From NCBI RefSeq assembly GCF_013694365.1, contig NZ_CP059275.1:744001-808000 (forward strand): a DNA stretch of 64,000 nucleotides, written 5' to 3'. The notes beneath the pieces were generated by a model. It saw nothing but the letters and a program-made list of their open reading frames with translations, did no database searches and was not told the origin of the DNA. Each line of letters begins with the position of its first letter. Within the stretch, counting starts at the first letter, position 1. A program made the translations under genes and the position numbers. Source of the stretch: Limosilactobacillus reuteri (GTDB taxonomy: Bacteria > Bacillota > Bacilli > Lactobacillales > Lactobacillaceae). Below, piece by piece: positions 34,694 through 43,108 of this stretch.

Positions 34694-35788
34694 ATGTACG
34701 AATATTCATCAAAGTTTCTTAACGACATCCAAAGAGTTACTAAAACTTTTCAAGATCTCACTAAGAATAATATTGTTTTCACAAGTGTGACTGGCACTGT
34801 TGTAGATTGTAATACGCTTCTTTTTGATTCAAATGTATCCCTAGATCATTTAAGGAAACTAGGATTCAAAAACTACTTTCTTTTTCCACTGGCTGTTAAT
34901 TGTTCTTTGAGCGGATTTTTTATTCTTGATGCCTCACATATTGATGTTGACTTTATTAAATTGTGTGGAAAATATATCGAAACATCACTCAAAGAAATCA
35001 TTAGTGATAAATCCAATCAAATTATTATCTTAGATCCAATTGAGGCTTCCAAAGCTTCCTCACTGGCTCAATCCCTTAACAGCATTTTAAGTATTTCTGA
35101 GGCTCCAACTGGTGCTGGCGTCTATCCGCTTCCTTCGAATTTCACAGTCAATGGTAATAATGCAGGGGATTCGTCACCATCTGATATTGAAAAAAATATC
35201 ATGATGGCATTAAAATATATCAACTCTAATCTTGAAAAATCATTAACCCTTGAAAACGTTTCTCAAAAAATATACTTATCTCCTTCATACTTAAGCCGAA
35301 TCTTTAAGAACTACTTTAATGACAACTTCATCAATTACATCAATTTGCAAAAAATTGCTCTTGCACAAGAAAAGCTTATTTTTACAAATACGCCAATAAA
35401 CAAATTAGCTCATTCGGTCGGGTTCTCACAAACAAGTTACTTTACCAAGATTTTTAAACAGAAAGTCGGGATGACGCCTTCAAAATATCGTAAATATAAT
35501 TCTGCAATTAAGAAAATTTATACCATTCCGCGAAATCTTGAATGGCGATCTAATAAATCCGTTTATGAAATCTCAAAAGACTTTTTTAATAAGAACGAAA
35601 TCTCATTTAAGGCACGTGATTTAAATGGATATCCTTATATCTATTCAATCAATGATTTAAGCGATGTCCGTAATAAAGCTGGTTGGGTTTATACAGTAGA
35701 TTGCTCACAACCAATTATCCCCGCAAGCGAAATAAACGTTTTTGACCGTTCAGTAATACAATGGATTTATACTGAAAAAATCATTTAA
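34694..35788 (+). CDS. pocR: AraC-family regulator PocR
   Basis: Regulator of pdu and cob genes. Residues about 1-110 fit the PocR ligand-sensing domain (CNTLLFDSNVSLDHLRKLGF, NYFLFPLAVNCSLSGFFILD), though it lacks many of the cysteines of enteric PocR. An AraC helix-turn-helix pair lies at about 170-270 (ENVSQKIYLSPSYLSRIFKN and KLAHSVGFSQTSYFTKIFKQ, then GMTPSKYRKY). Unusually, about 95 residues follow the DNA-binding domain, with no motif I recognise. In related species PocR responds to propanediol or glycerol; that is presumed here. Confidence 0.9.
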   Translation: MYEYSSKFLNDIQRVTKTFQDLTKNNIVFTSVTGTVVDCNTLLFDSNVSLDHLRKLGFKNYFLFPLAVNCSLSGFFILDASHIDVDFIKLCGKYIETSLKEIISDKSNQIIILDPIEASKASSLAQSLNSILSISEAPTGAGVYPLPSNFTVNGNNAGDSSPSDIEKNIMMALKYINSNLEKSLTLENVSQKIYLSPSYLSRIFKNYFNDNFINYINLQKIALAQEKLIFTNTPINKLAHSVGFSQTSYFTKIFKQKVGMTPSKYRKYNSAIKKIYTIPRNLEWRSNKSVYEISKDFFNKNEISFKARDLNGYPYIYSINDLSDVRNKAGWVYTVDCSQPIIPASEINVFDRSVIQWIYTEKII

Positions 35789-36622
35789 ATGGAAAAAGAA
35801 ATATTAAAGAATAGTAATGAACAATTAAAAAAATTTGCAACGATTGTTAATGGTGATAAGCCCATGCGCAAAGTTAAGCCTGAAGAAAAGCTGAAGACAG
35901 GAGTAGACTTAGGAACTTCTTCAATTGTTTTAACGGTCCTTGATTCTAAAAATAGAATTGTGTATGGAGCATATGAATATGACCATGCGGTTCAAGACGG
36001 GATCGTAGTTAACTTTATGGAATCAGTTAATATTTTAAGGCGCCTAAAGGAAAAGGCTGAGAAAGTGCTGGGATGTGAACTTAAGACAGCCTGTGGTGCA
36101 ATTCCTCCGAAGACTGGTGAAAAAAGTGCTAAGGTGGTTGCCAATGTTATTGAAGAAACAGGGATGATCTGTACAGGCATTGAAGATGAACCAACAGCGG
36201 CAGCCAAGTTTCTACGATTAGTTAATGGTACGGTCGTTGATATTGGTGGTGGAACCACTGGAATTAGTGTTTTTAAGAATAATAAGCTCATTCATGTTAT
36301 TGATGAAGCAACGGGCGGTTTTCACATGACGCTTGTCTTGGGCGGACGCTATAAGATTAAGAATGACGAAGCAGAACAACTAAAGCGTGACAAAGATAAA
36401 GAACCCGAAGTGTATGCCGTTATTAAACCAGTTGTTGAAAAGATGGCAGCAATTGTTCAAAACATGGGTGCAGAAGTTATCGACCCAGTAATCGTTGTGG
36501 GTGGTGCCACTAATTTTACGGAATTTACAACCACATTTAGTAAGACTTTAAAACGTAAAGTTTATAAGCCGCTTTATCCACAATTTGTAACGCCATTGGG
36601 TATTGCAATGTTTGATGATTAA
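35789..36622 (+). CDS. eutJ: EutJ-like Hsp70/actin-fold protein
   Basis: A 277-residue actin/Hsp70-fold ATPase. VDLGTSSIVLTVLDSKNRIV gives phosphate loop 1, IEDEPTAAAKFLRL the connecting segment, TVVDIGGGTTGISVFKNN phosphate loop 2 and PVIVVGGATNFTEF the adenosine loop. This is the EutJ family, named from ethanolamine operons, where it is a possible chaperone. No ethanolamine lyase genes are seen, so here it is probably an accessory of the pdu compartment. Function is unproven. Confidence 0.88.
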   Translation: MEKEILKNSNEQLKKFATIVNGDKPMRKVKPEEKLKTGVDLGTSSIVLTVLDSKNRIVYGAYEYDHAVQDGIVVNFMESVNILRRLKEKAEKVLGCELKTACGAIPPKTGEKSAKVVANVIEETGMICTGIEDEPTAAAKFLRLVNGTVVDIGGGTTGISVFKNNKLIHVIDEATGGFHMTLVLGGRYKIKNDEAEQLKRDKDKEPEVYAVIKPVVEKMAAIVQNMGAEVIDPVIVVGGATNFTEFTTTFSKTLKRKVYKPLYPQFVTPLGIAMFDD

Positions 36623-37330
36623 ATGCATGGATTTATTGGCGAATTTTTTGGCACCATGGTTTTAATCCTATTAGGAGCAGGATGTTGTGCTGGTAATAGT
36701 TTGAATAAAACATATGGGAAACAAAGTGGTTGGTGGTTTATCTGTATTTCATGGGGCTTAGCAGTTACAACGGGAGTTTATGTTGCAGGATTTCTGGGTT
36801 CATTAGGGCACTTAAATCCCGCTGTAACAATTCCTTTTGCTATTTTTGGCTTATTCCCATGGAGTAACGTTATACCTTACTTACTTGGTCAATTTCTTGG
36901 TGCGTTTGTTGGTGCAGTATTAGTAATTATTCAATTCTATCCACAATTTAAAGCAACCCCAAATGAAGAGGAAGGAAATAATGTTGGTATTTTTGCTACT
37001 CGTCCAGCGATAAATAGTCCAATTTTTAACTTTTTCTCAGAAGTGATTGCGACCTTTGCATTTATTTTCATCTTATTAAATCTTGGTAACTTTACACAGG
37101 GATTGAAGCCATTTATCGTAGGAATGGTTATTGCTGTTGTTGGTACATGTCTTGGTACGACAACAGGTTTTGCCTTAAACCCGGCTCGTGATTGGTCACC
37201 ACGTTTGGCATATACTATTTTGCCGGTTCCAAATAAAGGAGCTGCAGAATGGTGGTATGCTTGGGTTCCAATGTGTGGTCCAATTGTTGGGGGCCTTCTT
37301 GCATGTGCTTTACAAACAGCGCTTGTTTAA
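36623..37330 (+). CDS. pduF: glycerol/propanediol uptake facilitator
   Basis: Aquaglyceroporin of 235 residues with six membrane segments. The two NPA boxes are HLNPAVTIPF (Asn65) and ALNPARDWSPR (Asn186); the aspartate after the second box is the mark of glycerol facilitators rather than water channels. FIGEFFGTMVLILLGAGCCA is the usual N-terminus. Encoded beside pocR and the EutJ-like gene, it probably brings glycerol or propanediol to the dehydratase. Confidence 0.93.
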   Translation: MHGFIGEFFGTMVLILLGAGCCAGNSLNKTYGKQSGWWFICISWGLAVTTGVYVAGFLGSLGHLNPAVTIPFAIFGLFPWSNVIPYLLGQFLGAFVGAVLVIIQFYPQFKATPNEEEGNNVGIFATRPAINSPIFNFFSEVIATFAFIFILLNLGNFTQGLKPFIVGMVIAVVGTCLGTTTGFALNPARDWSPRLAYTILPVPNKGAAEWWYAWVPMCGPIVGGLLACALQTALV

Positions 37331-38254
37331 ATGGAACAATGGTTGCCGCGTCAGCCATTAATCTTGACACCAACTATTCCATTGATGTGGACAGTGGGAT
37401 GGCTTTGTACAATGTCAGCATATATTATTTTAGGTGGAGAACCCCCATCCCCAAATCAGTTGCAGGACTCTGCTTTACTGGTTTCAGCTGTCATTTTAGT
37501 GATGAATATGTATAACCTGATATTAATTTATCAACGAGCAGAAAAATATCGAAATCTGTCCCCTTATGCACCAAGGGCTTTGTTATTAGCTATTGTTTTA
37601 ATTATTTCGATTGTCTTAGCTTGGGGACAGCCTAAAGTAGTATTAATTCCTAGCTACTTAAATATATGGGTCATGATATTTATCGTTTTAAATTTCTTAC
37701 AAGCTCTTTTGGGACAATTTTTTGCTCTCCTGGAACGACCGCAATCACGTCGAAAATTTGCTTCGATGTATTGGCCAATAGTAGTTCTATGCGCTGCAGG
37801 GATTGTAATTCCGCCAAGTTTAGAATTACATAATGGTTGGACTTTACCGTTTATTATTGGTGATTGCTTTTTACTCATCTTCTTTATTGCAAGAAGTTGG
37901 CAAGAGATGCCAAGAATACTTGTTAAGGTTCCAGCTAATAACAGTATTATCTATGAAATGTTAGTTGGAATTAATCTTGCAACGATAATTTCAACGGTGA
38001 TGATTGGAGTCCTTTTTATTATTTTTAGCTTTATTAATAATGAAATAAGCGAAGTGTCGGCGTCCTTTGCGCTTAGTCCAACAATAAATGGAATCAGTGG
38101 ATTAATAATAGGAGCCATGCAACGTTATAATAATGATTATCGGTACGGACACGTAAAAGGACATCCGCAAAGATATATTTACTGTGGGATTTTCTTGGTG
38201 ATTATTTTCATAGGACTAGGTTTTATTTTAAGAAAAGCTAATAATTTCTGGTAA
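37331..38254 (+). CDS. polytopic membrane protein of unknown function
   Basis: I do not recognise the family. The 307-residue protein has about eight hydrophobic segments, among them PLMWTVGWLCTMSAYIIL, ALLLAIVLIISIVLAWG, WVMIFIVLNFLQALLGQFF, NLATIISTVMIGVLFIIF and IYCGIFLVIIFIGLGFILR. Charged loops are short. No signal peptide cleavage site or catalytic motif stands out. It is next to the glycerol facilitator in this layout, which hints at but does not show a link to the pdu cluster. Confidence 0.7.
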   Translation: MEQWLPRQPLILTPTIPLMWTVGWLCTMSAYIILGGEPPSPNQLQDSALLVSAVILVMNMYNLILIYQRAEKYRNLSPYAPRALLLAIVLIISIVLAWGQPKVVLIPSYLNIWVMIFIVLNFLQALLGQFFALLERPQSRRKFASMYWPIVVLCAAGIVIPPSLELHNGWTLPFIIGDCFLLIFFIARSWQEMPRILVKVPANNSIIYEMLVGINLATIISTVMIGVLFIIFSFINNEISEVSASFALSPTINGISGLIIGAMQRYNNDYRYGHVKGHPQRYIYCGIFLVIIFIGLGFILRKANNFW

Positions 38255-38899
38255 ATGAAGTTTCAGGATCATCATTCAGAAGTAGTGGCCCCTGAAAAAC
38301 AGTATCCTGACCTATATCGCTTTATCGAATTTACAACTGAAAAGCTCCTTTATTTAGCTGATGATCTTGATGTTCAAGTTTTGGTTCATGGTGGTTATGC
38401 TGGTCCTGAGTCACGTTACTTTGTTTCACTCTACCCTAGTGTAGAAGACGCCCGAAATGCTGTTTATCAGCGGTTGGATCGTTTTGCAGATGCTGGTGGA
38501 GAGCATATCATGTTTGAAAACTCAATTGCGCCAGTTTTTGCTTATGGCGATCCCCTTCAAGAAGATGAAATTCTTGCACATGATTATCGACTTGCCTTTG
38601 ATACATCCCATTGTTTTATTGAACTTCATGGGAATAATCAGAAATTGGCCGTATCCCTAGCGCATTTAAAAGATCGTACCGTTCATTACCACCTAGTTGA
38701 TTCAATGGGCGAAACTCATGATAGTCTTACTCTCGGCACCGGTAAAATTGACTGGGCTAACGTTTTGCCTCACTTAAATCCAGCTGCTACTAGTATTTAT
38801 GAAATTAACTTACACGATCAAAATAATTGTCGTGAACAAATTGACAGTCATAATTATTTAGTTAAACTTTACCAAAAGCTTAATAATAGAGGAGTTTAA
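38255..38899 (+). CDS. sugar phosphate isomerase/epimerase-like TIM-barrel protein
   Basis: Resembles the xylose-isomerase-like TIM-barrel family (endonuclease IV fold): VQVLVHGGYAGPESRYF, GEHIMFENSIAPVF, YRLAFDTSHCFIELHGN and VHYHLVDSMGETHDSLTLGTGKIDW hold the metal-ligand pattern. At 214 residues it is shorter than the usual 260-290; the first barrel strands appear short or absent. The native substrate is unknown. AGAGGAG six bases before the stop may serve the following GTG gene, making this one of few junctions that look native. Confidence 0.8.
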   Translation: MKFQDHHSEVVAPEKQYPDLYRFIEFTTEKLLYLADDLDVQVLVHGGYAGPESRYFVSLYPSVEDARNAVYQRLDRFADAGGEHIMFENSIAPVFAYGDPLQEDEILAHDYRLAFDTSHCFIELHGNNQKLAVSLAHLKDRTVHYHLVDSMGETHDSLTLGTGKIDWANVLPHLNPAATSIYEINLHDQNNCREQIDSHNYLVKLYQKLNNRGV

Positions 38900-40012
38900 G
38901 TGAAGCAATATATTAATCACCGTCATATTTCTTTAGTATTAGCCCTATTTATCCTCTACTTAGCAATCACTTACTGGGAAGTTGTTGCTAAATTTATCCA
39001 AACAATTTTTTCGGCAACCATGCCTCTTTTAATAGGAGGAATAGTCGCCTATATCGTTAACCTATTATTAAGACAGTATGAATACCTTTACTCGCATTTA
39101 TTTAAGAAGCCAAGTTTGCAAAAATTCAAGCGGCCAGTTGGAATAATAATGTCCTACTTAACAATCCTCCTAATAATCACCATCGTCTTTGCTCTGGTAA
39201 TTCCCGAACTTATTACGTGTGTAAAACTACTTATTGCAAATCATAGTCACATTATCAACCATTTTATTGATTACTTTGAACATAGCAGTGATTTTAAGGG
39301 CTTCATCAATAGCTTTGATACCAGTAAAATTCAATGGGATAAAATTGGTAAATACCTTACATCTGGTGTTGGTGGAACTTTCCGGACGGTTATTTCAACA
39401 GCCTCGTCTGTATTTTCAGTTGCCACAACCGCAATTATTGCGTTTTTCTTTTCAATCTACCTCTTGATTTATAAAGAGATGTTGCAACGTCAATTTACTA
39501 AATTACTTTCAACATACTTTAGCCGATACCAGGCACAAATAATTAAAGTTCTGAAAGTTTTTGATGAAAGTTACAGTAACTATATTGTTGGGCAATGTAA
39601 AGATGCCGCTATTCTTGGAATCTCGTGTTTTATTGGGATGACGATCTTACGAATGCCATATGCTTCAATGATCGGAGTTGTAACTGCATTTGGTGCATTA
39701 ATTCCAATCATTGGGGCAATCCTTGGAGCGAGTGTCGGAGTAATTATCATTTTCGCCGTTTCTCCACTTCAAGCCGGTATTTTCTTGATCTTTATTATTC
39801 TTCTTCAACAGTTAGATAACCGCATTACCTATCCACTAGTTGTTGGAAGATCAATTGGTCTCCCAAGTGTATGGGTATTTGCTGCAGTTATTATTGGTGG
39901 AGGAATTTCCGGAATTCTTGGAATGATGTTCACTGTTCCTTTATTTGCAGCCCTTTATAAATTGTTAAGTGCTGATGCAAGAAACAGAATAACAATTCAA
40001 AAAAATGAGTGA
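38900..40012 (+). CDS. AI-2E family transporter (permease)
   Basis: Membrane protein of 370 residues, AI-2E/PerM family. It begins with paired N-terminal helices (VLALFILYLAITYWEV, TMPLLIGGIVAYIVN), has a long soluble loop, then IAFFFSIYLLIYKEML, SYSNYIVGQCKDAAILG and GALIPIIGAILGASVGVII, and FTVPLFAALYKLL at the end, all typical. Some members export quorum signals or cations; this one's substrate is not known. GTG start with a good AGAGGAG five bases upstream of the junction. Confidence 0.88.
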   Translation: MKQYINHRHISLVLALFILYLAITYWEVVAKFIQTIFSATMPLLIGGIVAYIVNLLLRQYEYLYSHLFKKPSLQKFKRPVGIIMSYLTILLIITIVFALVIPELITCVKLLIANHSHIINHFIDYFEHSSDFKGFINSFDTSKIQWDKIGKYLTSGVGGTFRTVISTASSVFSVATTAIIAFFFSIYLLIYKEMLQRQFTKLLSTYFSRYQAQIIKVLKVFDESYSNYIVGQCKDAAILGISCFIGMTILRMPYASMIGVVTAFGALIPIIGAILGASVGVIIIFAVSPLQAGIFLIFIILLQQLDNRITYPLVVGRSIGLPSVWVFAAVIIGGGISGILGMMFTVPLFAALYKLLSADARNRITIQKNE

Positions 40013-40738
40013 ATGAAGCAAGTGACGATTGATCCAAGTTTTTGGGAACTTTTTCCAGATGCACAGGTAAATATCTTGTTTGCAAATGGCATTGATAACC
40101 ATGATACTGATGACAACTATGATGAACGAAAGAAACTATTAGCAAATGCTGCTCATGAGGCTGATAAGTTTCTAACCAATGAGACTTTTCGTTTGAATCC
40201 AGTTGTTGATCAATGGCGTCAAGCATTTCAACAATTTAAGAAAAAGAAAGGTGCGCGCTCATCAATTGAGGCCTTATTGAAGCGTGCCAATCAAGGACGG
40301 AAATTTGAACCAATTGAACCTCTTGTGGATGTCTACAATAGTATTTCTTTAAGCTACGGTGTTCCAGTGGGCATTGAAGATCGAAATAAGATTGCTGGCA
40401 ACCTTCATCTTGGTGTTGCAAAAGGTGGCGAAGCATTTCGGCCAGTCGGTGCTGAAGAAGATGAACCTGCTTTGGCGGGGGAAGTTATTTATTATGACGA
40501 TGAAGGTGCTGTTTGTCGTTGTCTAAATTGGCGTGAAGCTCAACGAACAATGTTGACAGAAGATTCTCAAAATGTAGTTGCGGTTATGGAAGCAATTAAT
40601 CCAGAACAAATTGAACGCGCTAATGAAGCGATGGAAGAATTGAGTAAGTTAATTAACCAGTACTTTGGTGTAAATACATCGCAAGTTTATCGACTAACTA
40701 AGGACCAACCTGCTGCTGATGTTCCAGATAACTTATAA
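40013..40738 (+). CDS. B3/B4 tRNA-binding-domain protein
   Basis: A 241-residue protein of the stand-alone B3/B4 family, a domain also found in the beta subunit of phenylalanyl-tRNA synthetase where it edits mischarged tRNA. Supporting segments are RLNPVVDQWRQAFQQFKKKK, ARSSIEALLKRANQG, PLVDVYNSISLSYGVPVGIE and VCRCLNWREAQRTML. Stand-alone members may be trans-editing or amino acid-binding proteins; the role here is not known. Confidence 0.85.
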   Translation: MKQVTIDPSFWELFPDAQVNILFANGIDNHDTDDNYDERKKLLANAAHEADKFLTNETFRLNPVVDQWRQAFQQFKKKKGARSSIEALLKRANQGRKFEPIEPLVDVYNSISLSYGVPVGIEDRNKIAGNLHLGVAKGGEAFRPVGAEEDEPALAGEVIYYDDEGAVCRCLNWREAQRTMLTEDSQNVVAVMEAINPEQIERANEAMEELSKLINQYFGVNTSQVYRLTKDQPAADVPDNL

Positions 40739-41191
40739 ATGATTGATATTTTACGTGAAATAGGGATGATTGATCGAGCACTCGATTCGATTGCCAATAT
40801 TGAGTTCAAGCAAATCGACTTAGCACGTGGTCAATACCTGTATGTTGTTCGTATTTATGAGCATCCAGGAATTATTTCAGAACAATTATCAAACTTGATA
40901 AAAGTAGACCGAACAACGATTGCCCGTGCTGTAAAAAAGCTTGAAAAAAATGGCTTTATTGAAAGAAAAAGTGATCCAACGAATAAGAAAATTAAACGAC
41001 TTTATGTTACTCAAAAAGGAAAAGAGATTTATCCTTTTATTATTCGTGAAAACCAATTTTCAAATAGTGAGGCATTGAAAGGCTTCTCGGAAAAAGAGGC
41101 TCAGCAGGTTCATGACTATCTAGTTCGTATCCGCCAAAATATTGATGGCGATTGGGATACCGTAAAGCATGGGGGCAAACGTCAATATTAA
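40739..41191 (+). CDS. MarR-family transcriptional regulator
   Basis: A winged-helix regulator of 150 residues. The helix-turn-helix and wing are SEQLSNLIKVDRTTIARAVK and KLEKNGFIERKSDPTNKKIK, RLYVTQKGKEIY, the standard MarR pattern. Flanking helices for dimerisation are present. No target can be read from the sequence, since the region that would carry an operator is missing. Confidence 0.92.
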   Translation: MIDILREIGMIDRALDSIANIEFKQIDLARGQYLYVVRIYEHPGIISEQLSNLIKVDRTTIARAVKKLEKNGFIERKSDPTNKKIKRLYVTQKGKEIYPFIIRENQFSNSEALKGFSEKEAQQVHDYLVRIRQNIDGDWDTVKHGGKRQY

Positions 41192-41719
41192 ATGGATAAA
41201 TTAGAAGAATATCAACGATGGCAAAATAATTTAGCACGGGTGCGGTTTCCACGATGGAAAGAATTACCTACACTAGGTTTATATGTTGACCAGGTGGTGG
41301 CGATTGTAAATGAACAATTAAATCATTTAGGAATTGAGCCACTTACAAAATCAATGGTAAATAATTATGTGAAAAAGAAAGTTATTCAAGCACCGATTAA
41401 GAAAAAGTATGCCGTTAACCAATTAGTAGATCTTTTGCTTATTGGATTGTTAAAATCGAATTTTTCACTGGATGATATTCGTGCAGGAATTGCTCAGGTT
41501 ACTATGAATTCTTACCCGCAAGCTGCCTATGACCGCTTTGTTGAAATTTTGAATGCACTTTTAGCTGGAGAAGAAATTCCAAGTAATAATGTGATTAATA
41601 CACAAAATGATCGCTTAATGACATTAGCACTGAAATCAGTTTTATCGCGAATGGATGCAGCTCAATTATTAACAGCCATGCAAAAAGTCGCTCAGCCTGC
41701 GCCGTTGGAAAATAATTAA
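41192..41719 (+). CDS. DUF1836 domain protein
   Basis: A 175-residue protein with the DUF1836 pattern: FPRWKELPTLGLYVDQVVAI, PLTKSMVNNYVKKKVIQAPI and YAVNQLVDLLLIGLLKSNFS, DDIRAGIAQV. The MVNNYVKKKVI part resembles the winged helix of MerR-type regulators, so a DNA-binding role is likely. Function is otherwise unknown. Confidence 0.85.
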   Translation: MDKLEEYQRWQNNLARVRFPRWKELPTLGLYVDQVVAIVNEQLNHLGIEPLTKSMVNNYVKKKVIQAPIKKKYAVNQLVDLLLIGLLKSNFSLDDIRAGIAQVTMNSYPQAAYDRFVEILNALLAGEEIPSNNVINTQNDRLMTLALKSVLSRMDAAQLLTAMQKVAQPAPLENN

Positions 41720-42244
41720 ATGGGTCGGATAGTTTTTATTAGTCACCGGCATGACGATTTAGTACCAACTATTATCAAAAGGGTTCCAGAAGCAGTTGCT
41801 CTTACTAGTTTTAAATTTGAAATTCAGCGTGGGGATATATTATGTTGGCTTCCCACTGTTAATGAGTATGTAGATGATGAAGTCCAAGAGTTAGCCGAAT
41901 TGATTGATCACTCACTGTTTTTACCGTCAAAAATAGTAATGCTTTCGATTGCAGGAACAGCAGATGATGCGACAAATCAGCAACTACAGGAATGGTATGG
42001 GCAACAGGCAACTCAGACTGTCCTTGCTCATCAATATGCGGTTAAAATGATTGATGAATTTGAGTTGCCCTATACTATTATTAGAGCTTTGCCAATTACT
42101 AATGAAGAAACTTCACTTAAGGTTGTTAGTGAAGGCAATCCTTTAGAAGGTAAAGAGATTGGATTAGGACAAGTAGCACAGATAATTGAACAGGCAGTTA
42201 CTACCGATGATTTTCGGAATCAATCGATTGGAATTGCACCATAA
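41720..42244 (+). CDS. NAD(P)-binding SDR-like protein, atypical
   Basis: A 174-residue protein. The second half, QTVLAHQYAVKMIDEFELPY followed by TIIRALPITNEETSLKVVSE and IGLGQVAQIIEQAV, looks like the C-terminal part of atypical NAD(P)H-binding epimerase-like proteins. The N-terminus RIVFISHRHDDL lacks the usual glycine-rich dinucleotide loop, so cofactor binding is doubtful. I would call it a degenerate or divergent family member. Confidence 0.55.
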   Translation: MGRIVFISHRHDDLVPTIIKRVPEAVALTSFKFEIQRGDILCWLPTVNEYVDDEVQELAELIDHSLFLPSKIVMLSIAGTADDATNQQLQEWYGQQATQTVLAHQYAVKMIDEFELPYTIIRALPITNEETSLKVVSEGNPLEGKEIGLGQVAQIIEQAVTTDDFRNQSIGIAP

Positions 42245-43108
42245 GTGAGCAGTATTACAATTAATGATTTAGTCTATGATGCTAAATCAGGAGATCAATT
42301 AGATAACGTTTCATTAGAACTAAAGTCACCACAAGTAGTCGGAATTTGCAGTAACGATACAGGCGCAGCAACTGCATTAGAAGATTTATTATCTGTTCGT
42401 GGAAAAATCTTAAATGGGGATGTAACAATTAACGGGGTTCCATTCAAAAAATATAAGCGCCAAAGCAAAAATGAAATCGGCCGAATTGATGATGTGGTTT
42501 TAAAAGGAAAGACAGTGGCGAAAGCTGTTGACCACGCATTACATCATCGTAAAAATGCTTTGAAGCCAAAACAAGCACTCCAAATGCTTAAATCATTGAA
42601 ATTTGAACCTGATCAAATGATTGCTTCATTAAACGAGGCACAACAACTAGAACTGCGGATAGCACTTCTCCTTGCTTGGCAATGTCCAATCGTAATTTTG
42701 AGTGATGCCTTTGATGGCTTAGAGGAAAATAAACGGCAAATGATTGGTCACCTTGTTAAAGACTATGCTCAAAAGGTCGATGCCTTAGTGCTTTTCACAA
42801 GCAAAAATATTTCAACATTGATGCGGTTTGCTCATACTCTTTATTACTTTAATGGCAGTCATTTGACTTCTGCACGTGATTTGTCGATGAATGATGGAGT
42901 AGATTGTACTGTGACAGTAATAGGAACTGGTTTCCCAATCGACAATGCAGTAAAGTTAGGGGCACACATGTTGGAAGAAGCAGGTAATGAGACCCGTTTC
43001 CTTTTCACTGGAAATATTCAAACATTACTGCCATTACTAGAGCAAAGCACCATTACTGATGTCAGAATTGAAGATGCAACGATTGAAGATGAATTGATGG
43101 CTTACTAA
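42245..43108 (+). CDS. degenerate ABC-type ATPase-like protein
   Basis: The whole 287-residue protein follows the outline of an ABC ATPase, starting ITINDLVYDAKSGDQLDNVS. However the nucleotide motifs are lost: at the Walker A position it reads GICSNDTGAATAL, with Ala42 instead of the lysine; the signature position is LNEAQQLELRIALLLAW; Walker B is IVILSDAFDGL, without the catalytic glutamate. It is therefore unlikely to hydrolyse ATP and may be a regulatory or structural relative. It starts with GTG. The next gene here is a membrane CBS-domain protein. Confidence 0.65.
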   Translation: MSSITINDLVYDAKSGDQLDNVSLELKSPQVVGICSNDTGAATALEDLLSVRGKILNGDVTINGVPFKKYKRQSKNEIGRIDDVVLKGKTVAKAVDHALHHRKNALKPKQALQMLKSLKFEPDQMIASLNEAQQLELRIALLLAWQCPIVILSDAFDGLEENKRQMIGHLVKDYAQKVDALVLFTSKNISTLMRFAHTLYYFNGSHLTSARDLSMNDGVDCTVTVIGTGFPIDNAVKLGAHMLEEAGNETRFLFTGNIQTLLPLLEQSTITDVRIEDATIEDELMAY

